From Leisingera methylohalidivorans DSM 14336 (GTDB lineage Bacteria; Pseudomonadota; Alphaproteobacteria; Rhodobacterales; Rhodobacteraceae), in the NCBI RefSeq assembly GCF_000511355.1, contig NC_023135.1, forward strand, positions 3,250,371 through 3,314,370: a stretch of DNA of 64,000 nucleotides, read 5' to 3'. Shown here in pieces: positions 7,168 through 15,262 of the stretch. Each line of letters starts with the position of its first letter. Positions within the stretch are counted from its first letter, which is position 1. Below the pieces are notes generated by a model. The model saw nothing but the letters and a program-made list of their open reading frames with translations, did not search any database and had not been told where the DNA came from. Both the position numbers and the translations under genes were made by a program.

Positions 7168-8263
7168 CGGCCGGCTGACATTGCGCACGCCGGATGGCGC
7201 GCGCTATGAGTTCGGGGATCGGGGCCCGGGGGCTGAAATGCAGATCCATGACTGGGCTGCGGTGTCGGCGATGGCGGCGCATGGCCAGGTCGGGCTGGGC
7301 GAGGCCTATGTGCAGGGCCTGTGGGACACGCCATCAGTCGAAGGGCTGACGCAACTGGCGATGCGCAACCGGGCGCATCTGGGCAGCTATGATCAGGCCA
7401 GCGTGCTGAACCGGGTCAAGTTCCGCGCCGTCGATACCCTCCTGCGGGCAAATTCCAGACGCGGTGCGCGCAAGAATATCCGCGCCCATTATGACGTGGG
7501 AAACGAGTTCTATCAGCTGTGGCTGGACGACGGCATGACCTATTCCTCGGGCCTGTTCGGGGCTGACGGCGACGACCTGGCCCAGGCCCAAAGCCGCAAG
7601 AATGCCCGTATCCTGTCCCGCCTGGGAGAGGGGGAGCAGGTGCTGGAGATCGGCTGCGGCTGGGGCGGCTTTGCCGAACAGGCCAGTGCCGAGGGCCGCC
7701 ACGTGACCGGCGTCACCATTTCGCGCAATCAGCACAGCTATGCGGAATGCCGGCTGGACGGGCGCGCGAATATCCAGTTGCGGGACTACCGGGATATTGA
7801 CGGCAGGTTCGGCAGCATCGTCTCGATCGAGATGATCGAGGCGGTCGGGGAGCGTTACTGGCCCGGTTATTTCGCCAAGCTGAAGACCAGCCTGGCCGAA
7901 GGCGGGCGGGTTCTGCTGCAGGCGATCACCGTAAGGGATGACTTTTTCCAGACCTACCGGACCTCTTCCGACTACATCCGGCAGTATGTGTTTCCCGGCG
8001 GCATGCTGCTGTCCGATCAGGTGATTGCAGAGCAGGCAGAATCTGCCGGGCTGCAGGTTGCGGACAGTTTCGCCTTTGGCCAGGACTACGGCAAAACCTG
8101 CCGCATCTGGGCCAAGCGCCTGGCAGGCCAGAAACGCAGGATCATGGCGCTGGGATACGGCGAGGCGTTTTTCCGCAACTGGCAGTATTATCTGGAGATC
8201 TGCGCCGCCTCCTTTGCCGTCGGCCACACCAATGTGGTGCAGGTGGAGCTGGCCCATGCGTAG
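7106..8263 (+). CDS. ufaO: Cyclopropane-fatty-acid-synthase-like methyltransferase fold protein, probable UfaO
   Basis: A 385-residue member of the Cfa/mycolic-acid methyltransferase family. The SAM-binding core appears as V-L-E-I-G-C-G-W-G-G-F (motif I), with Y-D-V-G-N-E-F-Y upstream and S-I-E-M-I-E-A-V-G-E downstream, both typical of Cfa. It starts at 7106 behind AAAGGAA and overlaps ufaD, implying coupled translation. In the sigma-E regulon of Rhodobacter the equivalent protein takes part in oxygen-dependent furan fatty acid formation rather than plain cyclopropanation. A true cyclopropane synthase remains possible. Product assignment depends on context. Confidence 0.7.
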   Translation: MAFADKALQSEFLSACARLRDGRLTLRTPDGARYEFGDRGPGAEMQIHDWAAVSAMAAHGQVGLGEAYVQGLWDTPSVEGLTQLAMRNRAHLGSYDQASVLNRVKFRAVDTLLRANSRRGARKNIRAHYDVGNEFYQLWLDDGMTYSSGLFGADGDDLAQAQSRKNARILSRLGEGEQVLEIGCGWGGFAEQASAEGRHVTGVTISRNQHSYAECRLDGRANIQLRDYRDIDGRFGSIVSIEMIEAVGERYWPGYFAKLKTSLAEGGRVLLQAITVRDDFFQTYRTSSDYIRQYVFPGGMLLSDQVIAEQAESAGLQVADSFAFGQDYGKTCRIWAKRLAGQKRRIMALGYGEAFFRNWQYYLEICAASFAVGHTNVVQVELAHA

Positions 8264-8311
8264 GCAGGCCCTGCGTTTGCCCCGGTTGATCCGCGAATTG
8301 CCGGGCGGGTG

Positions 8312-9538
8312 ATGATTTACCCGCGGGTCAGCCTCTTTGCGATGATGCTCGCCTCGGCGGGGATCCCGCTGTACATCCACCTGCCGCAGTTTGCGGCGGT
8401 GGAGCTGGGCATCGGCCTGGGCGCGCTTGGCGGTATCCTGCTGGCGATCCGGCTGGTGGATCTGGTGCAGGATCCGCTGATCGGCTGGATCGTCGACCGC
8501 TGGCCCGGTGCACAGCTGAAGTTCGCAATGCTGGCGGCGGGCGGGCTGGCCCTCGGGTTTCCGCTGCTGTTCAGCCTTACTCCCGGGCCGGGGGTGATAC
8601 TGCAGCTGGTGCTGGTGCTGATCGGTCTGTTCACCGCCTACAGCCTGGGGATGATCCTGCTGTACGGCCGCAGCGCCACATTGGCGGCGCGCGCAGAGCC
8701 GCGCGAGCTGCTGACGCTGGCGGGGTTCCGCGAGGGCGGCATGCTGGGCGGCGTGCTATTGGCGGCAATTGCCCCCGCCGTTCTGGTGCGCCTTGGCGCG
8801 CCGGGGCAGGGCTATGCCGTGTTCGGGTTTGTGCTGGGCGGCTTTGCCCTGGCTGCCGCGGTTCTGACGCGGCCGGTCTGGACCCGGCCTGCGGTGACCG
8901 GGCAGCCGCTGTCGGTGGTGGCGCTGGCCAGGGCCGGGGCGCTGCGCCTGCTGGTTCTGGCGCTTCTCAACAGCCTGCCTGTGGCACTGACATCGACCCT
9001 GTTCCTGTTCTTTGCCGATGACCGGCTGAACCTGGCCGGATATGCCGGAGGGCTGCTGGTTCTGTTTTTCCTGGCCGCCGGGCTGAGCGTGCCGTTCTGG
9101 GCCTGGCTCAGCCGGCGGGCGGGGCCGAAACAGACGCTGCTGATCGCGATGCCGCTGGCCATCGCCAGCTTTGCAGGCGCCGCCTTTCTGGGGCCGGGCA
9201 GCCTGCCGGGGTTTGCCCTGATCTGCGCGGCGTCCGGTGCTGCCCTTGGGGCCGACATGGTTCTGCTGCCTGCGATGTTCAGCATCGCCCTGACCAAAGC
9301 GGGGCTGAATGCCTCCACCGCGTTCGGCATCTGGTCCTTTGCCGGAAAGCTGGCGCTGGCGCTGGCGGCCGCCCTGGCGCTTCCGCTGCTGGAACACCAC
9401 GGTTTCCGGCCCGGCGCGGACAACAGCCGGCAGGCGCTTGGCGCCCTCAACCTGGCCTATGCCGTGCTGCCCTGCGTCCTGAAAACAGCCGCCTTTGCCT
9501 TTGCACTCACCCTGCCAGAAGAAAGACCTGCCGCATGA
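8312..9538 (+). CDS. MFS transporter (GPH-type), RpoE operon
   Basis: A roughly 408-residue polytopic membrane protein with about 12 hydrophobic segments. A motif early in the protein (V-D-L-V-Q-D-P-L-I-G-W-I-V-D-R) is typical of the glycoside-pentoside-hexuronide branch of the MFS. It follows the Cfa-like gene after 48 bp and overlaps the DUF3833 gene by 4 bp, so it belongs to the RpoE-driven operon. An MFS gene holds the same place in the Rhodobacter operon. The substrate is unknown, and a lipid- or stress-related compound is only a guess. A GTG at 8309 directly before the ATG is an alternative start. Confidence 0.78.
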   Translation: MIYPRVSLFAMMLASAGIPLYIHLPQFAAVELGIGLGALGGILLAIRLVDLVQDPLIGWIVDRWPGAQLKFAMLAAGGLALGFPLLFSLTPGPGVILQLVLVLIGLFTAYSLGMILLYGRSATLAARAEPRELLTLAGFREGGMLGGVLLAAIAPAVLVRLGAPGQGYAVFGFVLGGFALAAAVLTRPVWTRPAVTGQPLSVVALARAGALRLLVLALLNSLPVALTSTLFLFFADDRLNLAGYAGGLLVLFFLAAGLSVPFWAWLSRRAGPKQTLLIAMPLAIASFAGAAFLGPGSLPGFALICAASGAALGADMVLLPAMFSIALTKAGLNASTAFGIWSFAGKLALALAAALALPLLEHHGFRPGADNSRQALGALNLAYAVLPCVLKTAAFAFALTLPEERPAA

Positions 9539-10083
9539 AACTCCTGATCGCCATCCTGTTGATCGCGCTTGTTGCGATGATTGCAAAAACCTATTGGCTG
9601 AGCTTCCGCTTCCAGTCGCCCGAAGATTATGCAGACACCGGTCCGCAGTTTGTTCTGAACAAACACCTGTCCGGTGAATTTATGTCGGAAGGGCTGATCT
9701 TTGGGCCCAGCGGCAAAATGACCAGCAGTTTTGTCGCAAAGATGGTTGGGGACTGGGACGGCGATACCGGCACGCTGAGCGAAGAATTCACCTATTCCAA
9801 CGGCGTGACCCAGAGCCGCAAATGGTTTCTGACTCTTGGCCCCGGCAGCACGTTCACTGCCACGGCAGAGGATCTGGCGGGTGAAGCACAGGGCGTTGTG
9901 TCAGGTTCGACAGTGCGGCTGAGTTATGAGATCATCCTGCCGGACAGCGCCGGGGGCCATGTTTTGAAGGCCACGGACTGGATGTATCTGACCGCCAACG
10001 GGGTGATCATGAACAAATCCGAAATGCGCAAATTCGGCCTGAAAGTTGCCGAACTGGCTGCCACCATACGTCCCGTGCAGTAA
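9535..10083 (+). CDS. DUF3833 family protein, membrane-anchored
   Basis: A 182-residue protein with one N-terminal hydrophobic helix (residues 2-17) that is a signal anchor or uncleaved signal, and a beta-rich soluble domain facing the periplasm. Family-like features include L-x-G-E-F-x-S-x-G-L-I, a W-D-G-D-T-G-T-L-x-E-E-F segment and a late T-D-W-M-Y-L. It overlaps the MFS gene by 4 bp and is the last gene of the RpoE operon. Its function is unknown. Linkage to Cfa-like enzymes suggests lipocalin-like handling of a modified lipid, but the sequence does not prove it. Confidence 0.72.
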   Translation: MKLLIAILLIALVAMIAKTYWLSFRFQSPEDYADTGPQFVLNKHLSGEFMSEGLIFGPSGKMTSSFVAKMVGDWDGDTGTLSEEFTYSNGVTQSRKWFLTLGPGSTFTATAEDLAGEAQGVVSGSTVRLSYEIILPDSAGGHVLKATDWMYLTANGVIMNKSEMRKFGLKVAELAATIRPVQ

Positions 10084-10136
10084 GCCGGCGGCAGCTAAGT
10101 GTGCCTGATGCGGGCCGCGGCGGCCGGGCGTTTGGG

Positions 10137-11453
10137 TCAGGCCCGCGGGATCCGGCCCAGGATCCTGAGGGCGTTCTGCTCGGCGCAGTTTGCGGCCTGT
10201 TCCACATAACCCGGCGCGGTGCCCGGCTGCGCGGCGGCATGCTGTTCGGCTGCGGGCCGGTGTTGCACCATCAGATCCACCAGCCGGGTGACGCGGTTCA
10301 GGACTTCGGCGGGGCGGAAGCCAAGCTCGGCCGCGATCTGCGCAAAGTGGTCCGGTGTCACGTCAGCGGGTTTGCGTTTGCGGCCGCCGATTTTCTGGGC
10401 GAAATACTGGTTCACCGCGGGCCAGGGCAGGACGGTGGAGACATCGTAGAGCGGGGCAAGCGCAACCGACGGGCCAAGCCGGTGCAATATGGAATAATTC
10501 TTGGCGTGGGCGTCGGTGTTGGCCACCAGGATGTTGAAGGCGAACTGATCAAACAGGTTGAGCACATCCCTGGGCTCCAGATGCCCGGCGGCGGTGAACA
10601 GATTGGCGAGGGTGAAGCCCGGCACCGATCCGACCTCATACTTGCGCCCCGGCGGAGTGGCTGTGGCCTGGGCAAAATCCTCCTGATGCAGGCGCTGGAT
10701 GCGCCCGGAGGCGGACAGGTGCCGGTCATAGCGCAGGACGCAAATGGCCGACCGGACCCCGAGGGCGATCGAGGCGGCCTGCGCGGCGGGGATGCCGGTC
10801 TTTTGCGCAAGCGTCAGGCAGTAGAGCTCATTTTCAACGATGCCCGGCAGCCGCGGGTTGTCCGGCTTGAGGATAACGGTCGAGGGGGCGCCGTTTCTGG
10901 GAATGGCCAGCCTGCTGCCGTCCTCCGGCAGCTGCAGCACCGGGCGCCCGTCCGCGTCCAGAACGGCGAGGGCGGATTTCTGCTGCCCGCCGGCCAGCGA
11001 CAGGCGGACCCCGTCGGCCCCGGCCAGAAACGGCCGCTGGGCCAGGTCGTTGAAATGCGCCTGCAGGGCGTCTTGGGGGCTGGAGGTGCGGTAGTAATCC
11101 GTCAGCAGGACATAGTCCCACTGGTCCTGCAGGGAGGGGCTGTCAAAGGACAGCGCCCCGGCGGTGTCGCCGCCGATTTCGCGCAGCAGGGCCACCGCAT
11201 CGGTTCTGGACAGGCCGAGCGAGCGGCTGAGGGTTTCCAGCTGCTGTTCTTCCGGCAGCAGGTTGGCCAGCCAGGGGGCCGTAACCCGGTTCGGAAACGG
11301 GTCAGGCCCGAGCGGCATCAGCACCGAAATGGGGAAGGCGCGGGGGGTGCTGATCCATTCCGGAGTGTAGGCAAACCCTATGGTGCCGTCGTCATGAACC
11401 GCGATGCGGCCAACCAGAAACTGCGCATAGTAGACCGGAACCTGAAGGGTCAT
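10137..11453 (-). CDS. hipA: HipA-family serine/threonine kinase toxin
   Basis: A 438-residue HipA-like protein. It shows the N-terminal subdomain 1, a S-L-A-G-G-Q-Q-K-S-A nucleotide-loop-like motif, and the catalytic loop N-T-D-A-H-A-K-N (about residues 320-327) followed by Y-D-V (metal-binding Asp). HipA kinases phosphorylate aminoacyl-tRNA synthetases or other targets to cause growth arrest. The start overlaps the stop of the HTH gene by 4 bp in the hipB-hipA order. The C-terminal tail is Ala/Gln-rich and poorly conserved. All key residues appear present, so the toxin looks intact. Confidence 0.87.
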   Translation of the reverse strand: MTLQVPVYYAQFLVGRIAVHDDGTIGFAYTPEWISTPRAFPISVLMPLGPDPFPNRVTAPWLANLLPEEQQLETLSRSLGLSRTDAVALLREIGGDTAGALSFDSPSLQDQWDYVLLTDYYRTSSPQDALQAHFNDLAQRPFLAGADGVRLSLAGGQQKSALAVLDADGRPVLQLPEDGSRLAIPRNGAPSTVILKPDNPRLPGIVENELYCLTLAQKTGIPAAQAASIALGVRSAICVLRYDRHLSASGRIQRLHQEDFAQATATPPGRKYEVGSVPGFTLANLFTAAGHLEPRDVLNLFDQFAFNILVANTDAHAKNYSILHRLGPSVALAPLYDVSTVLPWPAVNQYFAQKIGGRKRKPADVTPDHFAQIAAELGFRPAEVLNRVTRLVDLMVQHRPAAEQHAAAQPGTAPGYVEQAANCAEQNALRILGRIPRA

Positions 11454-11731
11454 TCCAGGTCTCCAAGGTCGTAGCCGCTGGCGGTGCCGGTGTGCGGAGC
11501 ATCGGCCGGGGACGCTTCGAACAGTTCTGCCGCGGGCACGCGCAGGGCCTTGGCGATCCGGTACAGGGTCGAGGCCCGCGCGTCGCGGGTGCCGGTTTCG
11601 ATTGTGGAGAGCGCCGAAACGCTGGCCCCGGTCAATTGCGCAAGCTGGGTCAGGCTGAGGCCCTTGTCCTTGCGGATGCTGCGGATGGACTGGCCAAGGC
11701 GGATCAGCTCCGGGTGTTTCTGATCGGTCAT
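11450..11731 (-). CDS. hipB: HipB-like HTH antitoxin/autorepressor
   Basis: A 93-residue protein with a single Xre/Cro-type helix-turn-helix (about residues 12-65: L-G-Q-S-I-R-S-I-R ... L-S-L-T-Q-L-A-Q-L-T-G-A-S-V-S-A-L-S-T-I-E). It would bind HipA and repress the operon. Three related 18-bp palindromes lie directly upstream at 11743-11860 and are the likely operators. The C-terminal ~25 residues are low-complexity and could contact HipA. Confidence 0.87.
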   Translation of the reverse strand: MTDQKHPELIRLGQSIRSIRKDKGLSLTQLAQLTGASVSALSTIETGTRDARASTLYRIAKALRVPAAELFEASPADAPHTGTASGYDLGDLE

Positions 11732-11742
11732 GCGGGCTCCGG

Positions 11743-11860
11743 TTTATCGAATACGATAAATATGCCCTGCGGCCGGAGGTGAATCAACAGTTTTTACCTT
11801 TTTCGATAAATTTCTACTGAGGGCGGGGAAAACCTCAGAGAATTTATCTAATACGGTAAA
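11743..11860. promoter_or_regulatory. Three HipB operator-like palindromes at 50-bp spacing
   Basis: Site 1 (11743-11760) is TTTATCGAATACGATAAA, arms TTTATCG and CGATAAA. Site 3 (11843-11860), TTTATCTAATACGGTAAA, differs at 2 positions. Site 2 (11793-11810) keeps one complete half (CGATAAA) and a partial other half. The site starts are exactly 50 bp apart. They recall the TATCC-N8-GGATA operators of E. coli hipBA, but with a shorter spacer. Confidence 0.68.
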
Positions 11861-11896
11861 AAACGGAGCCGGGCGCATACCTGTCCCGCGGAGGGA

Positions 11897-12208
11897 TTAC
11901 GCCGGGGCTGTTGCGGACTGCCAGATCATGTTCTTGAATTCTTCGCGGAAGGCAAAGCGGGCAAGGTGGTTGTCGATGATCTGGCGCGCATGATCCAGCT
12001 CCTCAGCGGTCGGGGCGGTGACATCGGCGGTCAGTTCCTGAGCGGTTGCGCGCAGGGTTGCGGGGCCCATTCCCAGCGCCACGGTGCCGTGGCCGGTTTT
12101 ATCGGTGGCGTCGAATTGCACCTCGACCTTATGGGCGAAATGCTTGCAGAGCTGCTGCAGGTATTTTGCTGCATCCGGGGTGTCAAAACGGCCTGTGTCG
12201 GTGAGCAT
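11897..12208 (-). CDS. DUF2218 domain protein
   Basis: A 103-residue DUF2218 protein starting at the ATG at 12208 behind AAGGAA. Matching features are the A-K-Y-L-Q-Q-L-C-K-H-F-A-H-K core and the C-terminal I-I-D-N-H-L-A-R-F-A-F-R-E. DUF2218 proteins are usually found beside siderophore uptake or siderophore-interacting genes, and some are fused to them. The biochemical role is unknown. It is divergent from the ABC exporter, with which it shares a 287-bp intergenic region containing two palindromes, so iron-dependent co-control is plausible. Confidence 0.8.
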   Translation of the reverse strand: MLTDTGRFDTPDAAKYLQQLCKHFAHKVEVQFDATDKTGHGTVALGMGPATLRATAQELTADVTAPTAEELDHARQIIDNHLARFAFREEFKNMIWQSATAPA

Positions 12209-12235
12209 CGCCAAATTCCTTACTGTTTTACTAAG

Positions 12236-12250
12236 CTACAGGCACTGTAG
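12236..12250. promoter_or_regulatory. 15-bp inverted repeat in DUF2218/exporter gap
   Basis: CTACA-N5-TGTAG, perfect arms, 28-42 bp upstream of the DUF2218 start. Candidate operator only; no matching copy was found elsewhere in the window. Confidence 0.25.
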
Positions 12251-12314
12251 TGAATCGCCACGGCGCCGCAACCCGTAAACACAAGCGCAGGCCGAGGGTT
12301 TTTACGGTTGCGAT

Positions 12315-12333
12315 ATTTGCGGCGGGGGCAAAT
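12315..12333. promoter_or_regulatory. 19-bp palindrome ATTTGC-N7-GCAAAT, candidate iron-regulator box
   Basis: Perfect 6-bp arms with a 7-bp spacer, in the gap between DUF2218 and the ABC exporter. The palindrome at 23767-23787, between the TonB receptor and the siderophore ABC importer, has the same layout (ATATGC-N7-GCATAT core). Two sites of the same design in divergent iron-gene promoters suggest one regulator, perhaps Fur-like given the 19-bp length. Confidence 0.42.
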
Positions 12334-12495
12334 CCGCTGCTGACAAATGCTTGCGCGCAATCTAGAAAAGCCGGGCTGCGGTGCAGGCATCTTTCGCAAT
12401 GGTTTCAGATTCGGCCCCGTCCGCGGGCCGTCTGCAGGGCGGAAACGGCAACCCACATCTCAAGCGATCCCAAAAATCCACTTGAGAGGGTCCCC

Positions 12496-14337
12496 ATGTT
12501 CCGGGCTTTTGAAAACCTTGTCGATCCTTTTGCCGCGGACCGGATGGACCCGCCGCGCGCCAGTCTGCGGGCCTATCTGATGCAGCAGATGGCGCCCTAT
12601 AAAAAATGGCTGCCGCTGATGTTTGCCACCGGGGTGCTGACGGCGCTGATGGAAAGCGGGCTGATCTTTTACTCCGGGCGGGTGGTTGATCTGATGGCCG
12701 GAACCGGCGCCGCGGCGTTCTGGGCCGCGCATGGCACGGAGATGCTGCTGGCGCTGTTCTGCGTGCTGATCCTGCGGCCGGCACTGACCGGGCTGAACCA
12801 TCTGCTGCTGGAGCAGACGCTGTCGTCGAACCTGCAGGAGCAGGTGCGCTGGCAGGCGCACCGGCATCTGCTGGGCCAATCGGCCGCCTTTTTTCAAAAC
12901 GATTTTGCCGGGCGGCTGAGCAACCGGGTGATGCAGATGGGGCCGGCAGTGCAGGACAGCGTGCATATGCTGTTCGAGGCGATCCTGTTTGCGGTCACCT
13001 ATATGATCGGCGCGGTGCTGGTGTTGTCGCAGATCGACTGGCGGCTGGCGGTGCCTTTGGTGCTGTGGGTGGGGCTGTATATTCTGTATGTGCGCCATGT
13101 GGCGCTGAACGTCGCGGCCACCGCCGAGAAATGGTCGGACGCGCGGTCGAACGCGACGGGGCGGATCGTGGATGCCTATGGCAACATTGAGACGGTCAAG
13201 CTGTTTGCCCGCAACCAGCAGGAGCAGGTCTATGCCTTGTCGGCGCTGCGCCGCCTGCGGGCGCGGTATCAGCGGTTCTTGCGGATGATGACGACGCTGG
13301 CCTTTGGCAGCATCGCGATCAACGGCGTGCTGATCCTGATTGTGGTGGCCCCCGCGATCTGGCTGTGGATGCGCGGCCAGGTCAGCGTCGGCGAGGTGGC
13401 GGCGGCCTCGGCCCTGACCATCCGGCTCAACGGGATGAGCGGCTGGATCCTGTGGGTGACGATCCGGCTGTTTGAAAACATGGGGGTGATCCGCGAGGGT
13501 TTGCGGTCGCTGTCGGCGCCGCATGGGATCACCGATGCGCCGGGGGCGCCGGCGCTGCTGGTCGGCAGGGCTGAGGTGCGGATCGAAGGGCTGACGCATC
13601 ATTACGGCAACGCGCGCGGCGGTGTGAGCGGGATCGATCTGCATATTCCGGCGGGCCAAAGGGTTGGCATTGCCGGGCCGTCGGGGGCGGGCAAGTCGAC
13701 CCTGATCAACCTGCTGCTGCGGTTCCGCGACCCCGAGGGCGGGCGCATCCTGATCGACGGGCAGGACATCCGCGGAGTGACGCAGGACTCGTTGCGCAGC
13801 CAGGTCGGGGTGGTGACGCAGAACACCTCGCTGATCCACCGGTCGGTGCGCGCCAATATCCTCTATGGCAACCCCGGCGCCAGCGAGGCGGAAATGATTG
13901 CCGCCGCCAAGCGGGCGGAGGCGCATGAGTTCATTATGGCGCTGCGCGATCAGGCGGGGCGCACCGGCTATGACGCCCATGTGGGAGAGCGCGGCGTGGC
14001 GCTGTCGGGCGGCCAGCGGCAGCGGATCGCCATTGCGCGGGTGGTGCTGAAGAACGCGCCGGTCCTGATCCTGGACGAGGCGACCTCGGCCTTGGACAGT
14101 GCGGTCGAGGAAGAGATCCAGAAAACCCTGATGGATGTGATGCAGGGCAAGACGGTGATTGCGATTGCCCACCGGCTGTCGACGATTGCCCGGATGGACC
14201 GCATTGTGGTGCTGCAGGACGGCCGGGTTGCCGAGGACGGCAGCCATCAGGCGCTGCTGGCCGGGCAGGGGGTCTATGCCGGATTATGGCAGCGGCAGGC
14301 CGGAACCGCCGAGAGGGTGCTGGAACCGGCCGGCTGA
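12496..14337 (+). CDS. ABC exporter (fused TMD-NBD), candidate siderophore exporter
   Basis: A 613-residue half-transporter. The N-terminal membrane domain has about six helices (residues 35-320). The C-terminal ATPase has Walker A G-P-S-G-A-G-K-S-T, signature L-S-G-G-Q-R-Q-R, Walker B V-L-I-L-D-E-A-T-S-A-L-D and an I-A-H-R-L-S switch histidine. The start at 12496 follows GAGAGG. It faces the asb operon tail to tail across a shared terminator and is divergent from DUF2218. That position suggests export of the petrobactin-type siderophore. A general lipid or drug exporter cannot be excluded by sequence. Confidence 0.8.
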   Translation: MFRAFENLVDPFAADRMDPPRASLRAYLMQQMAPYKKWLPLMFATGVLTALMESGLIFYSGRVVDLMAGTGAAAFWAAHGTEMLLALFCVLILRPALTGLNHLLLEQTLSSNLQEQVRWQAHRHLLGQSAAFFQNDFAGRLSNRVMQMGPAVQDSVHMLFEAILFAVTYMIGAVLVLSQIDWRLAVPLVLWVGLYILYVRHVALNVAATAEKWSDARSNATGRIVDAYGNIETVKLFARNQQEQVYALSALRRLRARYQRFLRMMTTLAFGSIAINGVLILIVVAPAIWLWMRGQVSVGEVAAASALTIRLNGMSGWILWVTIRLFENMGVIREGLRSLSAPHGITDAPGAPALLVGRAEVRIEGLTHHYGNARGGVSGIDLHIPAGQRVGIAGPSGAGKSTLINLLLRFRDPEGGRILIDGQDIRGVTQDSLRSQVGVVTQNTSLIHRSVRANILYGNPGASEAEMIAAAKRAEAHEFIMALRDQAGRTGYDAHVGERGVALSGGQRQRIAIARVVLKNAPVLILDEATSALDSAVEEEIQKTLMDVMQGKTVIAIAHRLSTIARMDRIVVLQDGRVAEDGSHQALLAGQGVYAGLWQRQAGTAERVLEPAG

Positions 14338-14373
14338 GGCCTGCTGGATATGCCGGCATGGAGAAAAGCAAAA

Positions 14374-14397
14374 CCGGTGTGCAGCGATGCACACCGG
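14374..14397. terminator. Bidirectional hairpin terminator between exporter and asbF
   Basis: Perfect 10-bp stem CCGGTGTGCA / TGCACACCGG closed by a GCGA (GNRA) tetraloop. A T-rich stretch follows on both strands (GTCTTTTCC on plus, TTTTGCTTTTC on minus), fitting termination of both convergent operons. Confidence 0.8.
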
Positions 14398-14425
14398 GTC
14401 TTTTCCGCACAGGCGGGGCGGGTTG

Positions 14426-15262
14426 CTAGACTGCTTCTGCCTTGGCGATGCCGTTGCGGGTTCGGGCGCGGACTTCTGCGATATCGCTTTTCAGGGTCTG
14501 AAAAACCGCATCTCCGAACCATTCCAGCGAGGCCTCGCAGCCGGGTTCCTGTGCCAGGGCATACAGGAAATCGCTGTAATCATAGGCCCCGTCAAACAGC
14601 GGCACCATGCCGTCGCGGCTGCCTGCCGCGCTGTAGACGTTGCCGGGGGCAAAGACCCCGAGCCGGTCGCGGGCGGAGACGTTTTTCAGGTGGTAATGCG
14701 CGATGCGGGGCAACAGGATGCGGCGGGCCTCGACCGGGTCGCCGCCGCCTTCCCAGATGTGCAGGGCGTCGAAATTGATCATCAGCGCATCGTGATCGGC
14801 GGCATCGATCAGATCGCAAGTGCTGGCCAGCGTGTCGGCCAAGGTGCCGGGGTGGGTTTCAACCAGAAGCCGCAGCCCGTGATCGGCGGCGATGGTGCAG
14901 GCCTCGCGCAGGGCGCCGATGGTCCGGCGGCGCTCGTCAGGCGTGGCGGCGGCGCTGCCGTGCTGGCCGGCAAAGGTGCGCATCTTCCCAGCCCCCCAGG
15001 TGCGGGCCTGAGCGCAGAGCGCGAGGGTGCGGCTGCGCAGCAGACCGGGGTCCTGCAGCGGCAGGTAGTCGCTGATCATCGGCACCGTCAGCCCCTGCGC
15101 CGCCATCCACTGGGCGTTATGCAGGGCCAGCGGCGGCTGGCTGCGGGCGTGCACGCCCCACAGCTCGATCCCCTGGAAGCCGTTGTCACGGGCCCAGAAC
15201 GCAATGTCCTTGAGGCCGATGAGCTGGTGGCGGAACGAGATGGTGCAAAGGGATATCTTCAT
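14426..15262 (-). CDS. asbF: 3-dehydroshikimate dehydratase, AsbF-like
   Basis: A 278-residue TIM-barrel protein of the sugar phosphate isomerase/AP-endonuclease-2 family, starting at the ATG at 15262 that overlaps the asbDE stop by 4 bp. Barrel signatures are visible: G-F-Q-G-I-E-L-W, L-L-V-E-T-H-P-G, M-I-N-F-D-A-L-H-I, and a late E-W-F-G. In petrobactin biosynthesis AsbF converts 3-dehydroshikimate to 3,4-dihydroxybenzoate, the catechol unit. Its place at the end of an asbA-B-C-DE-F array supports that reading over a sugar isomerase. Metal-binding Glu, Asp and His residues appear conserved. Confidence 0.83.
   Translation of the reverse strand: MKISLCTISFRHQLIGLKDIAFWARDNGFQGIELWGVHARSQPPLALHNAQWMAAQGLTVPMISDYLPLQDPGLLRSRTLALCAQARTWGAGKMRTFAGQHGSAAATPDERRRTIGALREACTIAADHGLRLLVETHPGTLADTLASTCDLIDAADHDALMINFDALHIWEGGGDPVEARRILLPRIAHYHLKNVSARDRLGVFAPGNVYSAAGSRDGMVPLFDGAYDYSDFLYALAQEPGCEASLEWFGDAVFQTLKSDIAEVRARTRNGIAKAEAV

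Noticed and set aside
8287..8310. TGATCC upstream of the MFS gene as a fourth RpoE promoter
   Set aside because: The -10 position 18 bp downstream reads GATGAT, not a TA-rich hexamer, and the gene is inside an operon.
10084..10136. Hairpin between DUF3833 and hipA
   Set aside because: The outer arms (GCCTGA / GTCAGGC) are far apart and overlap the hipA stop codon. GC-rich pairing here is not convincing as a terminator.
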